A DNA stretch of 64,000 nucleotides from Hymenobacter cellulosilyticus (GTDB lineage: Bacteria; Bacteroidota; Bacteroidia; Cytophagales; Hymenobacteraceae). Positions 32,362-41,578 of the stretch are shown here, piece after piece; positions within the stretch are counted from its first letter, which is position 1, and each line of letters begins with the position of its first letter. The position numbers and the translations under genes are program-made. The notes under the pieces are model-generated. The model saw only the letters and a program-made list of their open reading frames with translations, searched no databases and had not been told where the DNA came from. The stretch is from the NCBI RefSeq assembly GCF_022919215.1, contig NZ_CP095046.1:3648501-3712500 (forward strand). The letters run 5' to 3'.

Positions 32362-32855
32362 TTACTCGGTAGGGGCCGCAGCCTCCTTGCCCGGGCGGAC
32401 AGCTTAAATACGATGGGCAGGCTGGTCAGGACGGCATAGCCAGGCTTGTTAAACTTGAGCAGGCGGGCCACGCGCAACGCTTCCTCGCCGCAGCCGCCGC
32501 CAATGTTTTTAACTAGCTTGTGCCCCGTCATCGTGCCGTCCGTGTTCAGGGTGAAGCTCACGATGCATGTGCCCTGAATCCGGTTGCGGCGCGCCATAAC
32601 CGGATACTTCAGTTCTTTTTCAATAAAGGCATACATAGCTTCCTGACCACCTTCGTAGTATTCGGCTACCGGAATCTGTTTGCCTACGCGGCCGGGTGCA
32701 GGCGCGGCCGCAGCCGCCGGAGCAGCCTCCGTAGCGGGGGCTGCGGCCTCGGGCACAGGACCGTCGGTTTTTACTTTAACCTTCGTTTTTTGAGCATAGG
32801 CCGTTGACGTACCGGCGAGAAGGCCCAGGGCCAGAATAAATGGGATTTTTTTCAT
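32362..32855 (-). CDS. TonB C-terminal domain protein with signal peptide (frameshift at C-terminus)
   Basis: About 164 residues from ATG 32855: MKKIPFILALGLLAGTSTAYAQ is a cleavable signal peptide, followed by an Ala/Pro-rich linker. The TonB_C domain covers about residues 65-150: EYYEGGQEAMYAFIEKELKYPVMARRNRIQGTCIVSFTLNTDG and LLKFNKPGYAV. A base missing from the run at 32390-32392 shifts the last dozen codons; repaired, the end is LSARGKEAAAPTE with the stop at 32362. It has no N-terminal cytoplasmic anchor as in classical TonB, so it is a periplasmic TonB_C protein rather than an energy transducer in the usual sense. Confidence 0.78.
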
Positions 32856-32929
32856 GGAAAAAACCGGGAGGAAAAGAGAAAACAAGGGGTGAATTGTTGG
32901 CCGGTGAGCTTGGCAATTACAGGGCCAAT

Positions 32930-33547
32930 CTACGCATTCTCCGCTTGCTGGGCTAATTGCTGGTTTATTTCCTCGATAAAGCCGAGCACTTCTTCACGGC
33001 CCGTTTTCTCCTCGGCCGATGTAATAAAATGACGCGGTAACTCGTCCCAGCTTTGCTGCATCTTTTGCAGGTACGCCGTGATGTTCTGTTGAGTCCGGGA
33101 GCTGGATTGCTTATCGGCTTTGGTAAAAACCATTACAAAGGGAATGCCCTCTGCGCCGAGCATTTCCATAAATTCTAGATCGGGTGCTAAGGGAGAATGG
33201 CGCGAATCGATCAGCACAAATACGCAGGCCAGGTTTTCCCGATTGCGCATATAATAATTGATCATCTTGCCCCAGGTTGCCCGCGAGTCCTTACTGACTT
33301 TGGCGTAGCCATAGCCGGGCAAATCGACCAGGTACCAATTGTCATTAATTAAGAAATGATTGATTAATTGCGTCTTACCGGGTAAGGAAGAGGTTTTGGC
33401 CAAGCCCTTGTGGCCCGTGAGCATATTAATTAACGATGATTTTCCTACGTTGGAACGGCCAATAAAGGCATATTCGGGCAAAGTCGGCGGCGGACACTGG
33501 TCAACGCGCGAATTGCTCATCATAAATTTCGCTTCGCGGATAATCAT
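32930..33547 (-). CDS. engB: ribosome biogenesis GTP-binding protein YsxC/EngB
   Basis: 205 residues from ATG 33547 (MIIREAKFMMSNSRVDQCPP). A longer in-frame start is rejected because a TACCTTTG promoter motif lies at 33573-33580. The G motifs are complete: G1 GRSNVGKSS (30-38), G3 DLPGYG (75-80), G4 TKAD (142-145). EngB is needed for 50S subunit assembly. The order of domains and length match the family. Codon choice here is slightly more AT-rich than in surrounding genes. Confidence 0.95.
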   Translation of the reverse strand: MIIREAKFMMSNSRVDQCPPPTLPEYAFIGRSNVGKSSLINMLTGHKGLAKTSSLPGKTQLINHFLINDNWYLVDLPGYGYAKVSKDSRATWGKMINYYMRNRENLACVFVLIDSRHSPLAPDLEFMEMLGAEGIPFVMVFTKADKQSSSRTQQNITAYLQKMQQSWDELPRHFITSAEEKTGREEVLGFIEEINQQLAQQAENA

Positions 33548-33572
33548 AAGCCAAAATGCTGGGGTGAGGGTG

Positions 33573-33580
33573 CAAAGGTA
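33573..33580 (-). promoter_or_regulatory. -7 element TACCTTTG for engB
   Basis: Minus-strand TACCTTTG matches TAnnTTTG, 25 nt before the chosen start. Confidence 0.5.
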
Positions 33581-33648
33581 ACAGATAACAACGGGGAAGC
33601 CGCGCAATAAATTTTTACGGGAAAACCTTGCAGTTTACGAAGCACACC

Positions 33649-33656
33649 TATATTTG
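33649..33656 (+). promoter_or_regulatory. promoter TTG-N18-TATATTTG, distal promoter of the OmpA leader
   Basis: TATATTTG matches TAnnTTTG, with a TTG at 33628-33630 at the proper distance for the -33 element. The transcript would have a leader of about 330 nt before the OmpA-family gene. Confidence 0.6.
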
Positions 33657-33766
33657 CGCGGCTTGCCTCCCGTTCTTACATGCAGCAACCCAGGGTCTTT
33701 GCTTTCCTCGGATTATGTAAAACCACTTTACAATTGGATACGGCTAAGGTCGTATTATAAAATTTC

Positions 33767-33774
33767 TATCTTTG
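33767..33774 (+). promoter_or_regulatory. second promoter candidate TATCTTTG in the OmpA leader
   Basis: TATCTTTG matches TAnnTTTG and lies 217 nt before the ATG at 33991. The inverted repeat ATACG/CGTAT lies just upstream (about 33738-33755). Confidence 0.5.
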
Positions 33775-33918
33775 CCCGCAACTTGCCTTGTTCCGTATTG
33801 CCAAGCTGGTTCCCCAAGAAGCGTGAATGTGATTTTTTTAGCGCTTCAGTCCAGAAAAAACGGCTGGCAGGCTTAACCCTGGAACAGGTTTTCAGTATAA
33901 GAGGCAACTCTTAAAAAA

Positions 33919-33953
33919 TTTGCAGCCGCAAAGGGCGGCTCTTTTTCTGCAAA
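33919..33953 (+). terminator. hairpin with T run in the OmpA leader (possible attenuator)
   Basis: AGCCGC (33924-33929) pairs with GCGGCT (33935-33940), followed by CTTTTTC. An overlapping outer pair TTTGCAG (33919-33925) and CTGCAAA (33947-33953) could form instead. It lies 40 nt before the OmpA-family ATG. Confidence 0.5.
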
Positions 33954-33990
33954 CCTCCCTGCAACTCCTTATTCTCAAACCCCTCCTACA

Positions 33991-36250
33991 ATGGACAACT
34001 TAGTCAGAAGGTTATTGAAAGCCTCTTGCACCTTCGCTCTTGCCGCGGCCGTGGCCCAGCCTGCGCTGGCCCAGAGCACCCGCAAGACGCTAAAGACTGC
34101 AAACAAGTTCTTTGACCAAGAGAACTACCGGGCATCCATCCCTTTTTACGAGCAGGTGTTGGCCAAGGAGCCGAACAACGCGCTGGCCCTGTTCCGGGCT
34201 GGTATTGCGTACATGTCCTTTGACAAGGAAAAGGCCAGCGACTATATCTACAAAGCCCAACGCCTTAAGCCGAAGGTTTCGAAGGATGTGGAATACTGGC
34301 TCGGCCGCGTGGATCACCTGAACTACAACTTCGACGAGGCTATTGCGCACTTCCAGGCGTACAACACCACGCTCGGCAAAAAGGACACCCGCAAGGCCGC
34401 ATTGGCTCAGCTGATCCAGCATAGCAAAAACGCTAAGATTCAGTTCAACAGCCCCAAGGATATCTTCGTGAAGAACCTGGGCCCGACCATCAACACGGCT
34501 TTCTCGGAGCACAGCCCCGTGATTTCCAACGATGACAAGCTGTTGCTCTTCACCTCGCGTGGTGAAAACGTAACCGGTGCCACCGGCTCGACGGCCAACC
34601 CCAAGAACAAGAGCGTAGCTGCCGACGGCGAGTACTACGAAGACATTTTCGAGGCCAAGCGCATCGACGACGAGAACTGGGAAAAGCCCCGTTCGCTGAG
34701 CGGCGCCCTCAACGGCAAAGGCCACGATGCTTCCATCCAGGTGTTCGACAACGACACCAAGATGCTGATGTACCGCCAGGACGAGAACGGCGACATCTTC
34801 TACTCGGAGAAGGGTGGTACCGACTGGACGGAACCCAAAAAGCTGAATAACAACATCAACTCGAAAGCCTTCGAGTCGGATGCCTATATCACGCCCGATG
34901 GACTGACCATCTACTTTTCGACCAGCAAGTTCTCGGAGCAGAACACGCTGGACATTTACTACGCCACCCGTCAGGCGGGTGGTGACTGGGGTACGCCTAA
35001 GTCGCTGGGCAACGTGATTAACACGCCCTTCGACGATGACAGCCCTTACTTGAGCAAGGACGGCAAGACGCTGTACTTCAGCTCGCGTGGTCATAACACG
35101 ATGGGTGGCTACGACATTTTCAAGTCGGAGTATGACTCGGTAGGCCGCACCTGGGGCCGCCCGAGAACATGGGCTACCCCGTGAATACGCCCGACGACGA
35201 CACGTACTACCGCCTCAGCCCCGATGGCAGCTACGCCTACCTCTCCAGCTATCGCATCGGTGGCTACGGTGAGAAGGATATCTACACCATCAACTACATC
35301 AAGAATGCTACGATCCGTGGTAAGGTGTACTCGCTGCGAGACAGCACCATCATCCCCGGGTAGAGCTGGTATTCTCGGGCACCCAGGCCGACAAAACGGC
35401 CCTGAGCTACCGCGACGTAACCAAGCCCGAAACCGGCGATTACCAGGTAAACGTGCTTTCGGGCCGTACCTACCAGGTAGCCGTTTCGAAGGATGGCAAG
35501 AGCATTGAGACGCAGGAGTTTGCCGTTCCGGTATCGACCAGCGACTCGACCGTCATCGAGAAGAACTTCTACGTGCCGTATGTTGATACTACCAGCATTG
35601 CCGGCGCCAACTTCAAAAAGATCTACTTCGACACCGACAAGTATAAGCTGCGTCCCGAGTCGATTAAGGAGCTGAACAACATCAGCGGTATTCTGAAGGC
35701 TAACCCCGGTCTGAATATCTCGATTGAAGGTCACTGCGACTCGCGCAACACGGATGAGTACAACATTGTACTGGGTCAGAACCGCGCCGATGCTGCCTAC
35801 AACTACCTGAAGAAAAGCGGCGTTGCTGAAACCCGCCTGACTACGGTTAGCTACGGGGAGCGTCGTCCGGCCGCTACCAACGATTCGCCCGAGAACATGC
35901 AGCTTAACCGCCGCGTCGAGTTCCGTCCGATTCTGAAGGAAGGCGAGGCCATGCCAACGCTGAACCCCGCCGCCAGCGGCGCATCTTCTACGGGCAGCGG
36001 TACACGCACCTCTTCCGGCGCTTCGGGCAACAACCCCGGCTCGGGCTTGGTACCCGGCAAGACCAAGGTAAAGATGGCCGACGGCACCAAGGTGAAAACC
36101 AAGGTGGACGAGGATGACGACAAAGTAAAAGTGAAAGCCAAAGGCGCGGCCGGCGAAGAATCGAAGACCAAAACCAAAAATGGTACGATTGACGCCAAAA
36201 CCAAAGATGCCAATGGCGAGAAGACCAAAGTGAAGACGGACAACGACTAA
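33991..36250 (+). CDS. PorE-like OmpA-family protein: TPR, PD40 propeller, OmpA domain (two frameshifts)
   Basis: About 753 residues after repair. Signal peptide MDNLVRRLLKASCTFALAAAVAQPALAQ; TPR-like helices (about 35-130, YRASIPFYEQVLAKEPNNALALFRAG); PD40/WD40 beta-propeller (about 155-400, repeats such as DDSPYLSKDGKTLYFSSRG); a CRD-like segment; and an OmpA peptidoglycan-binding domain (about 540-645: IYFDTDKYKLRPES, IEGHCDSRNTDEYN, LNRRVEFR). This is the architecture of PorE, a T9SS-associated protein. An unusual Lys/Thr/Asp-rich tail of about 90 residues follows. Missing bases at 35160-35162 (GRP to ENMGYP) and 35358-35360 (IIPG to VELVF). A strong terminator follows. Confidence 0.85.
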
Positions 36251-36271
36251 GCTGTCTTCTGAGCTGTGTAA

Positions 36272-36306
36272 AACGGGCCGGGCATTTCGCCCGGCCCGTT
36301 TTTTTT
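36272..36306 (+). terminator. terminator after the OmpA-family gene
   Basis: AACGGGCCGGGC (36272-36283) and GCCCGGCCCGTT (36289-36300), perfect 12-bp stem, followed by a run of T. Confidence 0.92.
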
Positions 36307-36378
36307 CAACATAATGGCGCAGCTAGCGTTATGTTTGGGCAATTCTGCTCTTAAGTTTTCGTTCTTCGTACCAGAAGT

Positions 36379-37103
36379 ATGTCCGTTGTTCCCTACAAAG
36401 ATGATGCTGCCGGCAAAAAGTCGCAGGTAGCCCAGATGTTTAACAGCATAGCTGGTAAATACGACTTCCTGAACCATTTCCTCAGCGCCGGCACCGACAT
36501 CTACTGGCGCCGCAAGGCCGTGAACGAGCTCAAAACGTTGCGGCCCGCCCGGATTCTGGATATTGCTACTGGCACAGCTGATTTCGCCATCGAAAGCCTG
36601 CGTCTCTCGCCCGAAACCAAGGTAACGGGCGTGGATATTTCGGAAGGCATGCTGGAAGTAGGGCGGCGCAAGCTCACGGAAAAAGGCCTGGCCAACCGGA
36701 TTCAGCTCGAACTAGGTGATTCGGAGAATCTGCCGTTTCCCGATAACCACTTCGACGCCGTTACGGCGTCTTTCGGAGTGCGCAACTTTGAAAACCTGCA
36801 GAAAGGCCTGGCCGAGATGCAGCGGGTACTGCGGCCCGGGGCAAGCTGGTGATTCTGGAGTTTTCCAAGCCCACGGCTTTTCCGATGAAGCAGGCCTATA
36901 ATTTTTATTTTCGGCACATTCTGCCGGTATTTGGTAAACTGATTTCCAAGGACCGCGCGGCCTATACGTACTTACCCGAGTCGGTGCAGGCTTTTCCCGA
37001 TGGTCAGAATTTCCTGGCTATTCTCACGCAGGTTGGTTTTACAAATCCTACATGGCAACCCCTCACGTTTGGCATCAGCTCCATTTACACGGCGCAAAAG
37101 TAG
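36379..37103 (+). CDS. menG: demethylmenaquinone methyltransferase (one frameshift)
   Basis: 241 residues once a G is restored in the run 36838-36841, joining RVLRPG to [11 protein letters not shown]. It methylates demethylmenaquinone in the last step of menaquinone synthesis. UbiE/MenG signatures: [28 protein letters not shown], the SAM motif [14 protein letters not shown], the conserved [28 protein letters not shown] and the end [14 protein letters not shown]. The porT gene starts inside its last 52 bases in another frame, so the two are translationally linked. As written the protein stops at 157 residues. Confidence 0.94.
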
Positions 37104-37854
37104 CCGCCCTGGCGGCTCTGACACTGGTGGCCGGCTTGGCCCCGCACACTAGCCTCGCGCAGAAAAAAAGTAAATCCAGCGCCAGCCGGGGAGGCGGCGG
37201 GCATGTAAGGTCCATTACCGTCAACAACAACCCGGGCTACGACGACAAGTGGTTTCACCCGGGCTTCTACATTGCCCCCAACTTCTCCCGCTTCAAGATT
37301 GAGCAGTCGGCGGCGTATGTTCAGGGCATTCAGAACGGTAAGGCCGTATCGGCCAATTCACTGATAAGCCCGGGCCTGTCGGTCGGCTTTATCGGGGACG
37401 TGCGCCTGGCCGATTACTTTAATGTGCGGTTTACCCCGGGCGTGAGCTTTCTCACCCGGCGCATCGAGTTTAAGCCCTACGGCTACGAGCCGGCCGATTC
37501 GGTGTTCACCCAGGAAATCGGAGGGACCCAGATTGATTTGCCGCTGCTGCTCAAGTTTAAATCGGAACGGCGGCGCAACGCCCGCGTGTACGTGGTGGGC
37601 GGTGTCAAGCCCAGCATCAACGTGGGTAACCGGCGCAAAGACCCGTTGCGCAACCAGCTGCAAGCTGCCAGCGGCGACTTGGCCATTGAGTACGGGTAGG
37701 CCTAGACCTGTTTTACCCGTTGTTTAAGTTTGCTCCCGAGCTGCGCTTTTCCCACGGCTTGTCCAACCTACTGGTGCCGGGCAAAGACGTGTACAGCCGC
37801 AGCCTGCAGAGCATGAAAAGCAACACGGTTACGCTCTACCTGAATTTCGAATAA
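37052..37854 (+). CDS. porT: PorT-family outer-membrane protein (one frameshift)
   Basis: 267 residues from ATG 37052, overlapping menG. Signal-peptide-like [28 protein letters not shown] precedes a PorT outer-membrane beta-barrel: [83 protein letters not shown] missing G in 37694-37696 splits off the last 55 residues ([24 protein letters not shown] to the terminal Phe-Glu). PorT is required for the type IX secretion system and gliding in Bacteroidota, and its position next to menG is found in relatives. With the PorE-like gene 0.8 kb away it forms a T9SS-flavoured neighbourhood. Confidence 0.88.
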
Positions 37855-37883
37855 CCGGCCCGGGCTGGTTCTTGCCACATTTT

Positions 37884-38633
37884 ATGATTCGTACCGCCTT
37901 TGTAACGGGAGCTTCTTCCGGCATCGGCCGCGCCACGGCCGTTGCCCTGGCCCAGGCTGGCTTTCAACTTATTCTTACCGGGCGCCGACAGGAGCGGCTG
38001 GAGGAGCTGGCCCAGCAGCTGGCACCCACCCGCACCCACTTGCTTACCTTCGACGTGCGCGACCGGGCTGCCGTGGATGCCGCCGTAGCCAGCTTGCCCG
38101 CCGAGTTTCAGCAGATTGATGTGCTGATCAACAACGCCGGTGGGGCCCACGGCCTGGCTCCGATTCAGGACGGGGACCCCAACGACTGGGACGTGATGCT
38201 GGACAGCAACGTGAAAGGCCTGCTAAACGTGAGCCAGGCCGTGCTGCCGGGCATGCGGGAGCGGCAGCAGGGACACATTATCAATATAGGCTCCATTGCC
38301 GGCCACGAGGTGTACGCCAACGGCAACGTGTACTGCGCCTCGAAAGCAGCCGTAGCGGCGCTGAGCAAAGCCATGCGCATCGACCTGCTGCCGCTCAACA
38401 TTCGGGTGGCGGAGGTAAACCCCGGCGCCGTTGAAACCGAGTTTTCGCAGGTACGCTTTAAGGGCGACACCGAGCGGGCCGCCAAGGTGTACCAGGGCTA
38501 CGACCCGCTCAAGCCCGAGGACATTGCCGAGGTTATCCAGTTTATGGTTACCCGGCCGGCCAACGTCCACATTGCCGAAATAACCGTGTTTGCCGGGGCC
38601 CAGGGCGCCGCCACGCTGATTCGTCGGGACTAA
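37884..38633 (+). CDS. short-chain dehydrogenase/reductase (YdfG-like)
   Basis: 249 residues from ATG 37884, intact. The Rossmann motif TGASSGIGRA is at residues 8-17, NNAGG at the fourth strand, then the catalytic Ser-Tyr-Lys: IGSIAGHEVYANGNVYCASKAAV (Tyr/Lys as YxxxK). The C-terminal VNPGAVETEFSQVRFKGD matches the classical NADP-dependent 3-hydroxy acid dehydrogenases of the YdfG group (serine, L-allo-threonine). Substrate is inferred only from this similarity. It starts 29 bp after porT and ends in a terminator shared with the convergent esterase gene. Confidence 0.9.
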   Translation: MIRTAFVTGASSGIGRATAVALAQAGFQLILTGRRQERLEELAQQLAPTRTHLLTFDVRDRAAVDAAVASLPAEFQQIDVLINNAGGAHGLAPIQDGDPNDWDVMLDSNVKGLLNVSQAVLPGMRERQQGHIINIGSIAGHEVYANGNVYCASKAAVAALSKAMRIDLLPLNIRVAEVNPGAVETEFSQVRFKGDTERAAKVYQGYDPLKPEDIAEVIQFMVTRPANVHIAEITVFAGAQGAATLIRRD

Positions 38634-38652
38634 CTTCCACAGCACACATCCT

Positions 38653-38691
38653 AACAAAAAGGTCGGCCTCCATAGGGCCGACCTTTTTGTT
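38653..38691. terminator. bidirectional terminator
   Basis: AACAAAAAGGTCGGC and GCCGACCTTTTTGTT form a long stem over an 8-nt loop between convergent genes. It touches the esterase stop codon. Confidence 0.88.
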
Positions 38692-39351
38692 AGCTCAGGG
38701 TATGTAGCTGCTCCAGAACGGCGGCGTTTAGCTCGTGCTTGCCTTCAAACCGGATGATTTCGGGCTCTACCCCAGCTTGTGCAGAAATTCCTGCTGCTGG
38801 GCCAGAGCTGCCTCGTCGATATAGGCATCCTGGGTGCCGCAAACCAGCGTGACGGGCAGCTGCCGGAGCAGGTGAGAAGCTACGGTGAAGTCGACATCCG
38901 GAGGAAAGGCGCCGGCCCAGAGGATAAGGCGGGCCGGGCGGAAAAAGGTGCGGGCCAGCCACCGACTGACGGTAGCGGCGCCCTGCGAAAAGCCCAGCAC
39001 TGTCACGGTTGTCTCCGGGGAGCACTCGGCCAGGACAGCACGGGCCAGCTGGTTTAGGTAGGCCACGTAGTCGTCAATTTCGGCCAAGCGGTCTTCCTTA
39101 GTCATCCAGGTGGCCCCGACCCGGCCGCTGGTGCCGTTCAGGTAAAAGCGCGACAAACCTTCCGGCGCAATTACGACGGTGGCCTTGTCGGCGCGGGTGA
39201 GGCGGTGGAAGTGGCGGATAAAGTAGGCCGCCAGCTGCCCGTAGCCGTGGCACACAAACCACACCCGGCGCGTGGCCGCGCTCAGCTCACCCGACTGGTA
39301 ATAGCGGGCCGAGCGGATTACCGTCAGCCGCCGTTCCTGCGATTCGGACAT
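38690..39351 (-). CDS. alpha/beta hydrolase, serine esterase (one frameshift)
   Basis: 220 residues after restoring one base in the C run 38770-38773 (HKLG then VEPEIIRFEGKHELN). Phospholipase/carboxylesterase type: oxyanion HGYGQLA (residues 35-41), nucleophile Ser 122 in LGFSQGAATVSRWL, Asp in CGTQDAYID and the catalytic His in FEGKHEL, which is present only in the repaired frame. That completed triad is good evidence that the interruption is an artefact. No signal peptide, so cytoplasmic. It follows cdd on the same strand across a microrepeat hairpin. Confidence 0.85.
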
Positions 39352-39354
39352 AGC

Positions 39355-39462
39355 GGTGAATTGGTGAGATGGTGAAATAGTGAGCTAATAGGCTAGGCGC
39401 TCCAACGGCGCAGCACTGCGCCAACAGAACATCAACTCACAACCTCACCAACTCACAATTTT
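39355..39462 (-). repeat. microrepeat hairpin B between cdd and the esterase gene (8-nt units)
   Basis: The left arm (39355-39386) reads GGTGAATT, GGTGAGAT, GGTGAAAT, AGTGAGCT. The right arm (about 39432-39462) is its degenerate inverse (roughly three quarters matching). The loop carries a further perfect hairpin GGCGCAGCACTGCGCC. It fills the 112-nt intercistronic gap. Confidence 0.8.
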
Positions 39463-39463
39463 A

Positions 39464-39952
39464 CTACCGGGGCAGGTCGCTGGCCGAAAACTGGAAGGGC
39501 AGCAGATCGGCCAGGGAGCGGAACCGGTAGATGGTGTTGTTCGGGCCGGGCAGCAGCAATGGAATGGGAGAGCCCTGGCGGTTTTCGTATTCGGTCATAA
39601 CCTGGCGGCAGGCCCCGCAGGACGTCACGGCTACAAAGTCGCCGTTTGCGGGGCGGGCAGCCACGGCCATGCACAGGATGCGGCGCTCGGGCTGGGAGGC
39701 GGCCAGGCCAAACAAGGCCGTGCGCTCGGCACAGAGCCCCGAGGGGTAAGCCGCGTTTTCCTGATTGGTACCTTTATGAATGGTGCCATTATCGAGCAGC
39801 AGCGCGGTTCCTACGTGGAAGTGGGAGTAGGGCGCGTAGGCCTGGTCGGTGGCGGCACGGGCCTGTTGCCACGTGGTTGCTTCGGCGGGAGAGAGTTCGG
39901 CTTCGGAAGCCAGCACCTCGACGGTGATGGTCAGATGGAGCGGGTGGGCCAT
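39464..39952 (-). CDS. cdd: cytidine deaminase
   Basis: 162 residues from ATG 39952 (MAHPLHLTITVEVLASEAEL). The zinc and catalytic motifs are CAE (C74-E76) in YPSGLCAERTALFG and CGAC (C112, C115) in SCGACRQVMTEYE; the usual Pro before the second motif is Ser. The substrate loop ALLLDNGTIHKGTNQENAAYPSG is typical. The enzyme deaminates cytidine and deoxycytidine for pyrimidine salvage. The length is slightly above the 130-residue tetrameric type because of an N-terminal extension. The longer open frame upstream is not needed. Confidence 0.93.
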   Translation of the reverse strand: MAHPLHLTITVEVLASEAELSPAEATTWQQARAATDQAYAPYSHFHVGTALLLDNGTIHKGTNQENAAYPSGLCAERTALFGLAASQPERRILCMAVAARPANGDFVAVTSCGACRQVMTEYENRQGSPIPLLLPGPNNTIYRFRSLADLLPFQFSASDLPR

Positions 39953-40195
39953 CGGGGAGGAAAATACAATGTTCGGGAACCGAATGGCGGCCCCGTTCCG
40001 GTAAGGGGCGGTGAATGTACTACAATTATCCATGAGCCGGTAACATTTGTCAATCATGCAGGGGCGGAAAACGGCCGTCGAACCAGGATAGGTACCGGGA
40101 GTTGCTTTTTTTGCCGATTATTGGCCCCACTTCCCACCCTGTGTAGCTCCCGTCACCCCAGCCTGGGGAGCTGCCTGCCAACTGACTTCCGTTCC
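39953..40195. other. 243-bp divergent gap, no gene seen
   Basis: Holds the divergent promoters of cdd and the saccharopine dehydrogenase-like gene; I could not fix either -7 element with confidence. Confidence 0.35.
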
Positions 40196-41560
40196 ATGTC
40201 CCGCATTTTGCTTCTAGGTGCCGGCCGCTCGGCCTCCTCTCTGCTTCATTACCTGCTGCACCATGCCGCCCCGGAAGGCTGGCAGCTCACGGTGGCCGAC
40301 GTAAACCCCGACCACCTATCGGCCACGCTGGCTGCCCACGCGGCCTACGCCCGGCCGTGGCCTTCGATATTCAGCAAACGGCTCAGCTGCACGAGCTGGT
40401 CGGGCAGGCCGATATTGTGATTTCCATGCTGCCGGCGTCGTTTCACCTGCCCGTGGCCCAGGCCTGCGTACAGCTTCGCCGCCACCTAATAACGGCCAGC
40501 TACGTATCGGCCGAAATTCGGGAGCTGGATGCCCTGGCCAAGGCCGCCGACATTCTGATTCTGATGGAGTGCGGCCTCGACCCGGGGCTCGACCATATGT
40601 CGGCCATGCGGGCCCTGCACGACATCCGGGCCCGGGGCGGACAGCTCACGGCGTTTCGGTCATACTGCGGCGGACTGCTGGCCCCGGATTCGGAAGGGAA
40701 TAATCCATGGAAGTATAAGTTTACCTGGAACCCCGCAACGTGGTGCTGGCCGGACAAAGCACCGCCAAATACCTCGAAAACGGCCATTTACGCTTTATTC
40801 CCTACCAGCAGCTGTTTGCCCGCACCACGCCCATCACGGTAGCCGGCTACGGCGAATTCGACGGCTACGCCAACCGCGACTCCTTGAGCTACCGGGCCCC
40901 GTACGGGCTGGACGACATACCGACGATGCTGCGCGGGACGCTGCGCCGAGCCGGCTACTGCGCCGCCTGGCAGGCCTTCGTGCGGCTCGGGCTCACCGAC
41001 GACTCAGTTCATTTGAACAACCCCGCCGACATGAGCTGGGCGGCGCTGCTGGAATCGTTCCTGCCGGCTCCCCCGGACTCGGAAACGTCGTTGCCGGCTC
41101 GCACTGCCGCGTACCTGGACCTGGCCCCGAGGGACCTGAGATGCAGCGGCTGGCCTGGCTCGACATCTTCACGGCCCGGCCCGTGGGGCTGGCCGACGCT
41201 ACGCCGGCCCAGCTGCTGGAACGGCTGCTCACCGAAAAGTGGCAGCTGCAGGACGGGGACCACGATATGATTGTGATGCAGCACACGCTCGACTACAACC
41301 TCGGCGGCGTGCCCCACCGTTGGGAATCGTCGCTGGTGGTGCTCGGCGACGACGCCGTTCACACAGCCATGGCCAAAACCGTGGGCTTACCCGTGGCAAT
41401 GGCCGTGCGCCGCCTGGCGGCCGGGCTAGTAAAGCAGCGGGGCGTGGTTATTCCGACCGAACCGAGCTTGTATGAGCCCATCCTGGACGAGCTGGCGGCT
41501 GACTATGGCATTCGGTTCGAGGAGCACGAGGTGAGTTTGCAACCCCTGGCGCAGGCCTGA
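40196..41560 (+). CDS. saccharopine dehydrogenase-like oxidoreductase (three frameshifts)
   Basis: About 455 residues from ATG 40196 (MSRILLLGAGRSASSLLHYLL), the NAD(P) dinucleotide-binding glycine motif GAGRSASS. Missing bases at 40353-40354 (YAR to AVAFDIQQ), 40731-40734 (TWNP to RNVVLAGQ) and 41125-41128 (LDLAP to EGPEMQRL) are repaired by inference. Conserved points include DIVISMLPASFHLPVAQACV, MECGLDPGLDHMSAMRAL, FRSYCGGLLAPDSEGNNPWKYKF and GGVPHRWESSLVVLG of Lys9-like saccharopine dehydrogenases. The enzyme splits or makes saccharopine in lysine metabolism; some homologues make carboxynorspermidine. Confidence 0.87.
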
Positions 41561-41578
41561 GTTTTCGAGCGGTAACGG

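Noticed and set aside
33654..33914. 86-codon ORF in the OmpA leader
   Set aside because: It starts at a TTG inside the distal promoter region and has no coding character. The region is better explained as an untranslated leader.
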